Assembly (NCBI GenBank): GCA_002803225.1
Contig: NXFV01001563.1
Location: forward strand, 1-42,313
DNA length: 42,313 nt
Direction of reading: 5' to 3'
From: Gamarada debralockiae
Taxonomy: Eukaryota; Ascomycota; Leotiomycetes; Helotiales; Hyphodiscaceae
Shown here: piece by piece, positions 1-9,550 of the stretch
Layout of the letters: each line of letters opens with the position of its first letter
Position numbering within the stretch: the first letter of the stretch is position 1
The notes under the pieces: model-generated
Databases searched by the model: none
Told to the model about the DNA's origin: nothing
Seen by the model: only the letters and a program-made list of their open reading frames with translations
Translations under genes and position numbers: made by a program

Positions 1-1
1 C

Positions 2-552
2 ACCTGTAATAAGCCCTTATGACCTAGAAAAGCTGTTGTATGGAGTAGGAGAAAGCAACAAGACCAAACGCGTAATAGGCAGACAGATTCCAGTAATTCG
101 ACTCTCCCTGCATAGTTTTATAATACTAATCTTCTATGTTATAGGCACATGACGTGAGCCTTTAGCCTTCGACCCCCTCCCAGAGCGGGGGTACAAAAGA
201 GTTGCGCTTAATATAGGCATTTCGCTATCAAATTCTTGTAATAATCTTATAGATCTTGTACAAGACGATATAATTATTATTCGTGATAGCCCAGAGCGTA
301 TTTACAAGCCACCATATCATCCTTTTACGGACGTATCTACGTTGTCGCAATTGGCCGAAACAGACCCCTTTTCAGTACCTACTATTAGCTAATTAGGCTC
401 TACCTTCATTAATTTATTTAATAACGAATAAGCGGGTTAATAGACTAATAGCTAATAAAGAGTTCATTTCTTAATTAGGGAATCTTGATACTATACTCTT
501 ATCGTTGTCCTGGTCGGCCACTGGTCAGTAAGCATAAGGGCTTATTACAGGT
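2..552. mobile_element. Inverted-repeat-bounded AT-rich element, remnant
   Basis: A perfect 20-bp inverted repeat flanks this stretch: acctgtaataagcccttatg at 2-21 and its exact reverse complement at 533-552. The interior is AT-rich and full of stops in all frames; I see no intact transposase. A short terminal inverted repeat around non-coding DNA suggests a non-autonomous DNA transposon or a deleted copy. No target-site duplication can be judged because the left arm sits at the window edge. The superfamily is unknown. Confidence 0.55.
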
Positions 553-635
553 ACTACTAAACAACAGAAAATTACTATAGGGATTACACTATAAATTGCT
601 GCCTAGCATCAGTAAGGTTATGCAGTACTATGCAA

Positions 636-656
636 GGCCGCGCACGGCGCGCGGCC
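636..656. repeat. GC-only hairpin
   Basis: Arms GGCCGCGC (636-643) and GCGCGGCC (649-656) are exact reverse complements around a 5-nt spacer. This is a pure-GC patch in AT-rich surroundings, just before the transposase relic. The words ggcctcgatttag are then repeated at about 653 and 676. It may be part of the end structure of the Tc1-like element, but no partner was found at the other end. Confidence 0.4.
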
Positions 657-687
657 TCGATTTAGCTGAGGGCCGGCCTCGATTTAG

Positions 688-1558
688 TTGAACCCATATT
701 GGGCAGAGAACTGGGAGCAGCGAATTATGGACTACGAGGCCTTAATTAAGGAGCTTGATCTTGACTGTACAGTTTCTACCTTGCGTAATAGGCTCCACCA
801 AAAGGGCTATTATCGCTGCGTCGTTTGCCAAAAGCCCTATCTCACTGCCGCCCAAGTTCTTAGCCGATTCCTCTGGGAAATTGCACACATATTCTGGCAA
901 ATGGAGTGGCTAAAGGTTCTTTGGTCTAATGAGGTTACGTTTTTAATTGGAGGGAGGTCTGTAAAGGAGAGAGTGACGCGCAAGAGAGGAGAGAGAACGT
1001 GTACTACGTTCATTTAGCACCAGCTTCACCGCGGCCACACTACACCTGTACACGCGTGGGGGCCATTGGATATAGTTATAAAAGTCATTTGCTATTTATC
1101 CACAGGTCTGGGAAGACGGGAGCCTTTACACAAAAGGATTACCTTGCACAAGTTCTCTAAACACATCTCACCCCAATTTTGGAGGCTTTTGCTGCAATAA
1201 CTCACCAATTTCGCCCTGTTGCCGAGCCCTTGTTTATAGAGGACGGCAATTCAGCTCACGGTCTTCTACTAGTAACTGCTGTGCAAGGTGGAGGACAACC
1301 CATGGAATTATTCTTATGCCTCACCCATCAACTTCTCCTGATATAAATCTAATTGAAAAGTGCTGGAGAAGGATAAAGCAGGCATTGCACAGACGAAAGC
1401 ACTAGCCAACGAACGAAGCTGAAATGCAGGCCGCGGTGACGGAGGAATGGGACGCAATACCGCAAGAATGGATTAATGAGTTAATTCTTAAGCAAGAGCA
1501 TTGGGTTCATGTACTTATGGAGCGACATGGCTGGTCTACACCTAATGAAAAGCTTTGA
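688..1558 (+). mobile_element. Tc1/mariner-type transposase relic (pseudogene)
   Basis: The reading frame resembles fungal Tc1/mariner DDE transposases but is broken. The first segment (688-1017) has a helix-turn-helix-like part and the block WSNEVTFLIGG, where the family normally has a catalytic Asp in WSDE; here it reads Asn. A TAG follows at 1015-1017. The frame then resumes with HQLHRGHTTPVHAWG and, after a +1 shift near 1057, with YKSHLLFIH, GKTGAFTQKDYLAQVL and the second-Asp block PLFIEDGNSAHG. Further shifts lead to HPSTSPDINLIEKCW, which holds the third acidic residue, and to a conserved tail ending near 1558. With a missing first catalytic residue and several frameshifts and stops it cannot make active enzyme. 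The Asp-to-Asn change fits a G-to-A transition, as repeat-induced point mutation would give, but one site proves nothing. Confidence 0.85.
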
Positions 1559-2073
1559 AAATATATAATCGCGATGAAAATGCCCTGTAGCGCACAGACC
1601 TACGGTGGTGGGCTCGTAAGCACACCCGTAACCGTCTGACATCCACGTGCTGATTGGTTTAGAATACAGTATACGCATCTATGGACGTATTGCCCATTTT
1701 TCGCATACTGTACGACGCTGCAATCCGTTACCGTACTTTTCTATCTCTCTATCACATCACAATCCTCGATGTGGAGTACCCGTTCCACCCCCCCTTCATT
1801 GCCTTATATTGCATGAGCGATTTTCTTTGGGTGCGTGTTCGCCAGCCCCCGATTTTAGCGATAGCGATTCAGAGCCACCGAATGGACATCTAGAGACGGC
1901 TGGGAATCAGTGGCTCAGCGCAATTGTGAATACTTCCACGTCTTGATAGGGCTGCTTCCGATATCTCAAGTACCAAGAACAAAGGGTGCGAACTTAGATG
2001 ACGAGCTTCCTCGGCAGAGCACACGCAAGATCCCGTGATCAGGAAAACCGAGACCCCTGAGTCTGCCTCCCCA
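1559..2073. other. Non-coding stretch upstream of the Zn2Cys6 gene
   Basis: Short overlapping open frames occur on both strands, but none has recognisable domains or splice continuity. This probably holds the promoter and 5' leader of the following transcription factor gene. No clear TATA box or known binding site was identified. Confidence 0.5.
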
Positions 2074-3666
2074 ATGCAAGGCATGCCACAGACGAGGCGA
2101 CCGCATACTAAGTCAAGAGGAGGCTGCTTTGAGTGCAAAAGACGGAAAATAAAGGTGCGTCTGTATAATACTTCCGGTGTTTTCAGGGCAATGGCATCTG
2201 CTGAATGGATTAATAGTGCAACGAGCAAAGACCTATTTGTTCAGGCTGTGAGAAACGCGCCATACCATGTGATTATCCCAGTCCAGGGTCTTCTCTACGT
2301 GGAGTGGACGGCTTGAGACCCACTCTCAGATCTGAAATACCCCCGCAAACAAACTCTCCGACAAGAGCTACCCCCGTTGTGCCCATGGTTCACAAGAATG
2401 AAGAGCTTCTAGCATTGGCCCCTGTTCCTACTCCTGAGGTTCGAAGCCCATTGGTTGCTCCGAAGAGCATTGGCCACTTTAACATGGAAGACATGGCTCT
2501 GGTATGTAAAGTCTTTCCCACAAGAGGCCCTATCAGCTAGACCCAAACCACATCACATCACAAATGGTCCACCCCGACACATCCCCAGCCAGCTACTGTA
2601 CTCTCAACAACATAGGGTATATAACGATGCTGACTTCTTCTAGTGGCACCAATTCGTGACACAAACATCCATGACAATTCCTTGGGCCGTGGAGTCGGAG
2701 CTCCCCCACCTGTCACTTTCTTGCGACTACCTGATGCACGGAGTTTTGTCAATAGCAGCTCTCCATCTTGCATATTTGCATCCAGAGCAACGGGATAGGT
2801 ACAACTACTTGTCAACGCAACACCAGGACTCAGCACTTGGACCATTTCGATTAGCCATGTCGAATATCACACCAGAGAATTGTCACCATGTGTTCGCTTT
2901 CTCTGTGCTCCTTGTGGTAACTCAATACGCGTCTTCTCACTGTGCCAATTTTCTTCTCCCTTCCCCAGAAGTGGCATCTGGACTTGCAAACTGGATCTTG
3001 TGTATTCGTGGATGTGTATCTATCAGGGAAGGCTCTCCTCACATTAAATCTGGACCTCTTGGATCTCTTGTCGCCCAAGGAGACAAGGTGGATCTTTTGA
3101 CTTCAGGAGGAACGGTGTTTCAGGAAGATGAGGATGACAAGGTGTGTTCCCAGATGGTGGGATTCATGAATGGAGACACTTTATTCTCACTCTTGGACCA
3201 GTGTCTTAAAGAGTCAATCCTCAAGAGGAATCACCCAAGCTGAGAAAACAACTGCTGACTCTCGATCCCGATGTTCTAGAGTCTGGAAAAACTTACTCGA
3301 TACCTCACAAATCTGCCATCAACCAAAGCTTCTACAACCATCGCCGAAATGGAATCCTACACAGACGCAATATTTTTACTGCGAAAATTACTCTCCGCAT
3401 CTTCAAAAGCGACCGACTCACTCAGTAGACGAGCATTCAGTTCATGCTGGCCAGCCGGAGTATCAGAAACATTCATCCGACTGCTAGGTGAACATCGACC
3501 TCCAGCGCTTGCAATTATGGCGCACTATTGTCTCCTTCTCAAACGCTGTCATTCATGCTGGTACATGGAACACCGCGCCTACGACCTCTTTGAGGCTGTT
3601 CGGCTGATTTTGACTGAGGAATGGAGTCCATGTATAGAGCACCCGTTAAGGGTGATTAAAGGATAG
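2074..3666 (+). CDS. Zn2Cys6 fungal transcription factor, Upc2-like type
   Basis: A predicted nuclear DNA-binding regulator. From ATG 2074 (an upstream in-frame GTG is not a likely start), exon 1 (2074-2154) gives CFECKRRKIK. A 62-bp intron (2155-2216) is removed and exon 2 (2217-2501) continues CNEQRPICSGCEKRAIPC, completing all six cysteines of the Zn2Cys6 finger. A second intron (2502-2643) leads to a long exon with a fungal-TF middle region (WAVESELPHLSLSCDYLMHG, LANWILCIRGC). The C-terminal block RPPALAIMAHYCLLLKRCHSCW, split by nothing, is typical of the Upc2/Ecm22-like family. The frame has a TGA at 3241 and reopens in the same frame by about 3282. A 69-nt intron 3213-3281 with a weak GTCAAT donor would restore it (439 aa); otherwise two compensating frameshifts are needed. 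It sits beside transposon relics, and the target genes are unknown. Confidence 0.75.
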
Positions 3667-3717
3667 TAATTGGCCGATCGTGCCAACGCCACTCCTTTCA
3701 TGATGCGCGTTCAATGC

Positions 3718-3738
3718 GCAATACGCAATACGCAATAC
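3718..3738. repeat. Tandem 7-bp repeat, GCAATAC x3
   Basis: Three perfect copies of GCAATAC run head to tail directly after the transcription factor gene. A near-copy (tgcgcaatac) precedes them. Microsatellite-like; no function is implied. Confidence 0.85.
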
Positions 3739-4100
3739 GTGATGCAGGATCCGCGGACTCTCCAAGGGGCGGACCGTCCAGCAGTGCCTCCCAACATAGT
3801 TCTTTTGGCAAAGAGCAATTTAGTAGTGACACCCTCGACATAAAGTATGTCTCTCTTTCACCGCCATATCTTTTTATCGACGTACAAATACAGTATCCCC
3901 AATCACCACCTTCAACCAAATCGCAACTTCATACATTCCCTCAAGCCACTTGACCCGCCTTCATCACCCGTCAATCAAGATGCCAAAGATATTGTGAGCC
4001 GGCTTATTCCTCTATGGGGTCCATCAAATGACGTAAAGATTCCTCCATCTACTCAAGTCTCTCAAGGAAGACACTATACTGACCTTCCTCTTAGACAACC

Positions 4101-4409
4101 CTTCGAGAAGACCGCATCAAGCCAGAACGTGACGACGTCCGAGGTCCACCTCCAAGTTACACCGATTATCCATATTACCCTCCCGGCGCAGGGTATCACC
4201 AGCAATACCCTCCTCCACAACAACAGACCTTCAATCACAAAGGGTAGTGACAGGGTTTCGATCCGCCGACTTCAGCTTCTCAGGGTCCGAGGCAGAGAAG
4301 TTCGAAAGTGGATATGTTCTCAGAGATGGGAGGAAGATGGCTTGACGGTACTTGGAAAGAGCGATTTGAAATGTTTATGTTGGGGTTAGATTCTTGCTTT
4401 TGGTCATAG
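4101..4409 (+). pseudogene. Decayed Pro/Gln/Tyr-rich coding fragment
   Basis: One frame reads LREDRIKPERDDVRGPPPSY, then a low-complexity Tyr/Pro/Gln stretch (YPPG, HQQYPPPQQQ) up to 4244. Two adjacent stops, TAG TGA, sit at 4245-4250. The same frame then continues through SQGPRQRSSKVDMFSEMGGR to a stop at 4407-4409. A plausible 3' splice site (cctcttag) lies just before, at about 4094. The composition is coding-like and the frame is held across the double stop, which suggests a small gene that has decayed, or a gene whose structure I cannot resolve. An upstream ATG at about 3980 might belong to it, but no clean exon join was found. The family is not recognised. Confidence 0.3.
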
Positions 4410-5052
4410 TCCTGCACACGCTGTGTAACAAAACATGGCCTTGCTTCCCTAGACAATTCTACCATCGTCATCAAATTTTGAGTGAAGTCACTTTAGTATG
4501 CACAGAATGATAAAACGCTAACGCCACTGGCACGAGACAGTTTTCTTTCCTTTTTGTGAGTCGCAATGTTTTCTACAGTTACCAATTCACGGATCCAAGT
4601 AGTGATGTTTAGCATTCGGTTTTCGTTACAGCCAGCGTCATACGTGAACCCCGCTTGTACCAGGGCTTCATCATTCACGTCGCGAGGTCACAAAGTGTCC
4701 CATATGCTTGCTCTCGATCAATGGTATTGTTGTCGACTGACTGAAAAGTTTGCAAGTTTGCTCCCTCCAAGCAAACGTATACTTGGTTGGGCACTTGCCT
4801 TCTGTCTAAATCTTCTTCCGATGTACTGCAAGCTCCATGGACGAGAAAGCTTACCGTACCGTAACAAGTGTAAATCCTCTTCCACGATCGTGACGAATCA
4901 GACGTGACAAATATGGGATGGGATGCCCATCTCAATTTAGCGACCCTTTTCTTGAGTACCTGTAGAGAGTCCCAAAATTTTGAATATCTCCCACAAAATA
5001 AACCAGCCTTCTAGGCAATCCAATATCATACACATAGCCATAGAACCCCTGC
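4410..5052. other. Intergenic region, nothing recognised
   Basis: Only short shadow frames on both strands. It lies between the decayed fragment and the 3' end of the RRG9-like gene, so it holds that gene's terminator region. No repeats, RNA genes or conserved motifs were seen. Confidence 0.5.
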
Positions 5053-6102
5053 TCACAATATCCTATCTTCGAGGCTCTCCCCAGCCCCACCGCGTGGCCC
5101 ATATTTCGCATCTCTCACTCGACTAGTCGTAATCAGCGCGGGAAACGGCAACCTCTCCCTCTCCCTCCGTTTCCGTACCATCCACTCCGGCTTCCCCTTC
5201 CCAATCCCCAAATCTCTCCATTTCTTCGGCGGTTTCTGTCCCATCTCCGCATGTCTCGTATAAATGCTCTTCCCCCTATTAAACCATCTCCTCTGTCTAT
5301 CCGTCTCTTCCTCCGCGTTAGGGCTCCATTTGCTCTTCAAAATCCTCCTTATAGCTTCAGGAGAAACCTTGAAACTGTTGGCGAGGACTTCGGTAGTATA
5401 TTGTGCTGGGTCTTGGGTGTGGAGTGCACGAATTCCCGCTAGAGCGTCGGGGGAGAGTCGTTTCAGTGGTTTCCATCCTTCAGGGAATTTGGCTTTTAGG
5501 GCGGCTTTGTCGAGTTGCCAGTGCTCGCGGGGTGGGGGTGTCCATTCTTCTTTCTCTTTGGTAGAATCTAGGGATTTGGGATTGGGTTTTGTGGATGGCG
5601 AGGATTCTCGCGGGGGAATAGGTGCTGGGGGAGAGCTGTAGTGTATTTTGAAACCTGTACCTTCCACCTTCGTTTTCCGGAGAATTCTGATTATGGGTTT
5701 GATCTCTGCGGTTGAGGCATCTTTTCTAGATCTGGCTTGCTTCTTTGCTGAACGCCCAGATGAATCTTTTGATATTTTGACAGAATTGCTCTCTGTATCA
5801 GCTTGCCCATCGCTGGTGTCCCGAATTCCTCCCTCTGCTGATCCTTGGGACCATGATTGCGACCCAGCTACAGACTGCTGTGTTTCTGGAAGAGATCTGT
5901 CGAAAGGTATGTCCTTATTCGGTACAAACGTGGAGTCGGAATTCGAGTGTGGTTCGCGGATTGCTCGGATGGAGGAGAAGCTTCGAATCGCATTCTTCTG
6001 CCATTGCTTAGGGGCCGTCCGTATTGTCGATAAGGGAAGATCGACTTGAGCAACGCTCCTAATAAACAACCTGAGCGTGTTTGTTGTACATAGACAAGGC
6101 AT
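5053..6102 (-). CDS. RRG9: Required for respiratory growth protein 9 (mitochondrial), RRG9-like
   Basis: A single-exon gene of 349 codons from ATG at 6102. The N-terminus (MPCLCTTNTLRLFIRSVAQV, followed by Arg/Ser-rich sequence such as RSFSSIRAI) looks like a mitochondrial targeting peptide. A poorly conserved, charged linker runs to about residue 190. The C-terminal half carries the RRG9/neugrin-type domain: EHWQLDKAALKAKFPEGWKP, then SPDALAGIRALH, a helix-turn-helix-like stretch with VLANSFKVSPEAIRRILKSK, and WFNRGKSIYTRHAEMG. In yeast, Rrg9 is needed for respiratory growth and mitochondrial genome maintenance; the same role here is inferred from family membership. The gene is divergent from the MpaB-family oxygenase across a 596-bp spacer. 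Confidence 0.85.
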   Translation of the reverse strand: MPCLCTTNTLRLFIRSVAQVDLPLSTIRTAPKQWQKNAIRSFSSIRAIREPHSNSDSTFVPNKDIPFDRSLPETQQSVAGSQSWSQGSAEGGIRDTSDGQADTESNSVKISKDSSGRSAKKQARSRKDASTAEIKPIIRILRKTKVEGTGFKIHYSSPPAPIPPRESSPSTKPNPKSLDSTKEKEEWTPPPREHWQLDKAALKAKFPEGWKPLKRLSPDALAGIRALHTQDPAQYTTEVLANSFKVSPEAIRRILKSKWSPNAEEETDRQRRWFNRGKSIYTRHAEMGQKPPKKWRDLGIGKGKPEWMVRKRRERERLPFPALITTSRVRDAKYGPRGGAGESLEDRIL

Positions 6103-6698
6103 TGCTGCACATGTTGTGGTTATCTGCTGGACAGGAGGAGCTCGCGTGCAGACAGAAAAAATGGAAGTTGAGTTTGGATCACAGCCTGAAGTTTTAGGGA
6201 GAAACCACGATAAGGCCCCCTAATTTTCTTATCGCAAGCCCCTGAAAATTTCGCCTAGGCGAAGGGGGAAATTGGTTCGTACCACCTTGCACGGCTCAAC
6301 GTTTTGGTGACAGATTATTCATTTTCCAACATTTCCTTTCTTCAAAATATCAGTCGCTGGGTGACAATCAGCCTTTCTGGCTTTGACAAGGCAAAATGCG
6401 AATCAGTTGAACCTCGTTTCCGGATTCGGCATCTTGCTTCTAACGAGTCAGTCGATTTGAGTAGGAAATGCACTAATGACCGAGGGGTATCCTATGATGC
6501 GGCCATGTGATGGAGGGGAACTATCCGGTCTGCTTCCATCAAAATGTCAACATAGAACAGAATGGAGGAGCAGTCTTCTTCTAGACTTCGTACTTTGTTT
6601 TTTTCTCAAATCCATTCCTCTTTTTGTCCTCTACATGCCAATTTAAACTTTCTCTGCACTTCGGGTTTTGAATCTCGATATAATTACTCATCCTGAGA
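6103..6698. promoter_or_regulatory. Divergent intergenic region, RRG9-like / MpaB-like
   Basis: This 596-bp spacer separates two genes transcribed away from each other and so must hold both promoters. It includes a perfect 14-bp palindrome at 6250-6263. A pyrimidine-rich run (6594-6650) and a TATA-like gatataatt shortly before the right-hand ATG at 6699 fit a fungal core promoter. Specific regulators cannot be named. Confidence 0.45.
6250..6263. promoter_or_regulatory. Perfect 14-bp palindrome
   Basis: TTCGCCTAGGCGAA equals its own reverse complement. It lies between divergent genes, about 150 bp upstream of the RRG9-like start, and could be a dimeric transcription-factor site. The factor is unknown. 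Confidence 0.35.
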
Positions 6699-8411
6699 AT
6701 GTCGTGGCTAAACCCCTTCCACCGCAACGATGAAAACACCAGACACGTCTGGGGCTATACATTCCAATGGACCCCTGAACATCTCACTCCCGAGCAGATG
6801 CATCCTATGAAGTTCTCATACGATGTTCTCGGCGAAGAAGCTCTAAACTCTCTCGACCGAGTATCGCCACCCCTATCAAGAGAGCTCCCTCGAAACCGAA
6901 GTCGAGCCAAGGGGGAGAAAGGAGAGACTAAACCCAAACGAGATTTATATGCACTGTTGAAAGAGCATCATTTGGAGGATGAGAAGCTGGGAGAGTTGTG
7001 GGACGAGGTCAACACGGTTCCGGAGTGGGTTGATTGGCAGCAGATAGCCCGAGGTCAGGAAGTGTTTTATAGATATGGAGGAGTGGCTTTGACAGCTGTA
7101 AGTCCTCCATCCCTTTCAAAGACCAAAGCTGACAGAACGGACCCAGTTGACATACCAGTCTCTACTCGGAGGGATGGGCGCTGGAAGAGTAACAGAAGTA
7201 CTCGCTCGCACTGGCGGTTTCTCCACAAAGGTCGCCAAGCACCGCCTCTATGAAACGACACAACACATCCTGCAAGTAACGCAATCCCTCGGCTCCATCA
7301 AACCAGGCGGAGCAGGACACGCCTCTTCAATCCGCGTGCGTCTTCTGCACGCGGCAGTCAGGCGACGAATCATGAAGCTAGCAGCCGAGAAGCCCTCCTA
7401 CTATTCCGTCGAAGAACTGGGCATTCCCATCAATGATTTAGACTGCATCGGCACTATAGAGACTTTCTCTGCAACGCTCATCTGGCTTGGCTTCCCGCGC
7501 CAGGGAATTTGGATTAGGGAGCAGGAGACTGAGGACTATATCGCGCTGTGGCGGCTCGTGGCTTATTACATGGGCACACCGACTGATGTCTTCGAGACAC
7601 CGGCGAAGGCTAAACGAATGATGGAGTCTCTATTCATATCGGAGATTGTACCGACGGAGACGAGCAAGGTGATGGCTAATAATATCATCCTGAGCTTGCA
7701 AGGACAGGCACCGGCGTATGCAAGTAGAGACTTCTTGACTGCGAGTGCGAGGTGGTTGAATGGTAAGGACTTCTCAAGCAACGCTTTACGCTTAGCTCTA
7801 ACTTTGACCTCTGTTGGGCGATTGCTGACTGCAAATTTTTTACAGGAAATGATCTCGCTGATGCACTTGGCTTAGGTCGGCCAGGCATTTACTATTGGGC
7901 GCTTGTTGCTGGACAGTGTATCTTCTTTATGGCACTTTGCTATACGTACAGAGCGATTCCGTATTTGGATCAGAAAAAGATCAAGGTTAGTCCACCTCCT
8001 CCCTTCCTTCAATTGTTTGCACCCTTCAACGGTTTCCTTCTATCCCTTTCTCTCACTTCATCCACTGATCAATTCTCGCCTTGCGCCCTCCTCTCCAACT
8101 TCTCCCCACTCTCAAACCCACTAATCCCACCTCCACAGACACTCCGCAAATTATTCTACCAAGTAATAGTAGAGAACAAAGTCCACGGCCTGGGCGAAGA
8201 AACTGTCTTCGATTTCAAATACGTCCCTCAGTATTCCACCATCACGGAAATGGGCGAGTATGTGGATTCCGGGGTGAAGGAGAAGAGTATTGAGAAGAGG
8301 AATCTGAGGACGTTGATGGTTGCTAGTGCTGTTTTGACTGTGTTTTCGTATTTGGGGATGAGGACTACTTGGGGAATTGTTGGGAGGTTGAGAGCTTGGT
8401 GGAGTGTATGA
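6699..8411 (+). CDS. MpaB-family (DUF2236) oxygenase, membrane-bound
   Basis: Four exons (6699-7097, 7159-7762, 7846-7985, 8139-8411) give 471 residues; all three introns are GT-AG and keep frame. The central part matches the ER-bound oxygenase MpaB / latex-clearing-protein-like family (DUF2236): GVALTA then SLLGGMGAGRVTEVLARTGG, KHRLYETTQHILQVT, HAAVRRRIM and a C-terminal half with DYIALWRLVAYYMGTP. Hydrophobic segments near residues 348-369 (YYWALVAGQCIFFMALCY) and 439-455 (LMVASAVLTVFSYLG) suggest membrane anchoring. In Penicillium, MpaB cleaves the farnesyl chain of a mycophenolic acid intermediate; most fungal family members have no known substrate. No biosynthetic genes surround this copy, so a cluster role is unsupported. 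Membership is solid; the reaction here is unknown. Confidence 0.85.
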
Positions 8412-8797
8412 TTTTTTAACGGCTTATGTTTGTTTGTATGATGAAAGCATGACTTTTTATCTTGTTTGCTTACCTTCGATTTTTGAATAAATAGGATATA
8501 TTCGTTCATGACGTTCAAAGGAGTAAAGTCGACCCTCAGTCACTCTGAACGATTAGAACACAATCACTCAATCACTTTGAAAAATTCGCGCTGGAATAGG
8601 CCATGGGTACTTGGTACTTTCATTGTGACGATCCATGATGATCATTCTGCCGTGTCCACGCTTATATCGTACATTATGGAGAGCACGCTCTCAGTTCCTC
8701 GTACAGCGCCTGAACGCCGCTCAATGCACATGCAGAGCATCTCTAGAAACGCCATATCCATGCCATGCCACAAACGCCAACTTGTTCAAATCCCATT
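8412..8797. other. Convergent intergenic region
   Basis: This 386-bp spacer lies between the 3' ends of the MpaB-like gene (+) and calcipressin (-). It should carry both polyadenylation regions; an aataaa at about 8486 could serve the left gene. No further features were found. Confidence 0.45.
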
Positions 8798-9550
8798 CTA
8801 CTCCATCAACTCAATCGGCGGTCTGCTCGTATGTGCCAAAATCGGCCTCTCCTGCTCAATCGGACTGATATCATCTTCTCCCGTCAGGTCCTCCACCGCA
8901 ATCGCCGGCAAGTTCGGGCTATGACCATGATCCTCCGGATTGTAAATCGTAGTGCTGCTTCCGCTTCTCTTGCGTCCAGCTTTCTCCTCTCCATCGCTCA
9001 GCGGACTCGCTGGGAGATCTGTTCGAGGTCGGTGATGTAATTTAGCCAGTGCTTCTGCCAAATCCTCCGCGTGGACCTGCTTATTCGGCGCATCCTCCAG
9101 CTTCATCTCCCATCCATGAGGAGGCGACGGTGGTGGCGAGATAAAGAAGAGCTTTCCTGCATCAGGAAGGTTTAGGTGCTCGTCTTTGGGCTCGATCCGA
9201 GTCGAGTGTCCGAAATAGACCTTAACGCGCTCGCCCATAATAGCTTCGCCATCTAGAATCTGTCGGATGCGAATAGCGGAGTCGTCATCGAAGAAAGAGA
9301 CGATGATGCGGCGGAAGGAGCGGAGGGGAGCCCAGGAGTGGATTGGGGCGGAGGCGTTGATGAGGTCTTTGATTGTTTGGAGGTTATCTGCGCGGAAGAT
9401 CTCGGGGTCTTGCAAGTTGGTTATTAGGAGGGTGTTTGAAGGAGGTGTGGGCATTGCGAGAGGTGGGATGGTGGAGAGGTCTATGGACATCGGTGTTCGT
9501 GATTCCCTCGAGGACGGACGCGAGGAGCGCGGTGAGCTTTCGGACGACAT
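8798..9550 (-). CDS. Calcipressin (RCAN), regulator of calcineurin
   Basis: A single exon, 250 codons. The N-terminal Ser/Arg-rich tail is followed by an RRM-like domain (SNTLLITNLQDPEIF through RIRQILDGEAIMGERVKVYF, about residues 37-130). The family signature FFISPPPSPPHGWEMKLEDA follows at about 150-170; this corresponds to the FLISPPxSPP motif phosphorylated by MAPK and GSK3-type kinases in relatives. Next comes the calcineurin-contacting stretch NKQVHAEDLAEALAKL. Rcn1/calcipressin binds and modulates the Ca2+/calmodulin phosphatase calcineurin in the cytosol. Length and motif order agree with fungal homologues. The Asp/Glu-rich C-terminus is variable. Confidence 0.93.
   Translation of the reverse strand: MSSESSPRSSRPSSRESRTPMSIDLSTIPPLAMPTPPSNTLLITNLQDPEIFRADNLQTIKDLINASAPIHSWAPLRSFRRIIVSFFDDDSAIRIRQILDGEAIMGERVKVYFGHSTRIEPKDEHLNLPDAGKLFFISPPPSPPHGWEMKLEDAPNKQVHAEDLAEALAKLHHRPRTDLPASPLSDGEEKAGRKRSGSSTTIYNPEDHGHSPNLPAIAVEDLTGEDDISPIEQERPILAHTSRPPIELME

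Noticed and set aside
3847..4389. 180-codon plus frame after the transcription factor
   Set aside because: Composition is not coding-like; a different frame shows the Pro/Gln-rich protein-like pattern in the same DNA.
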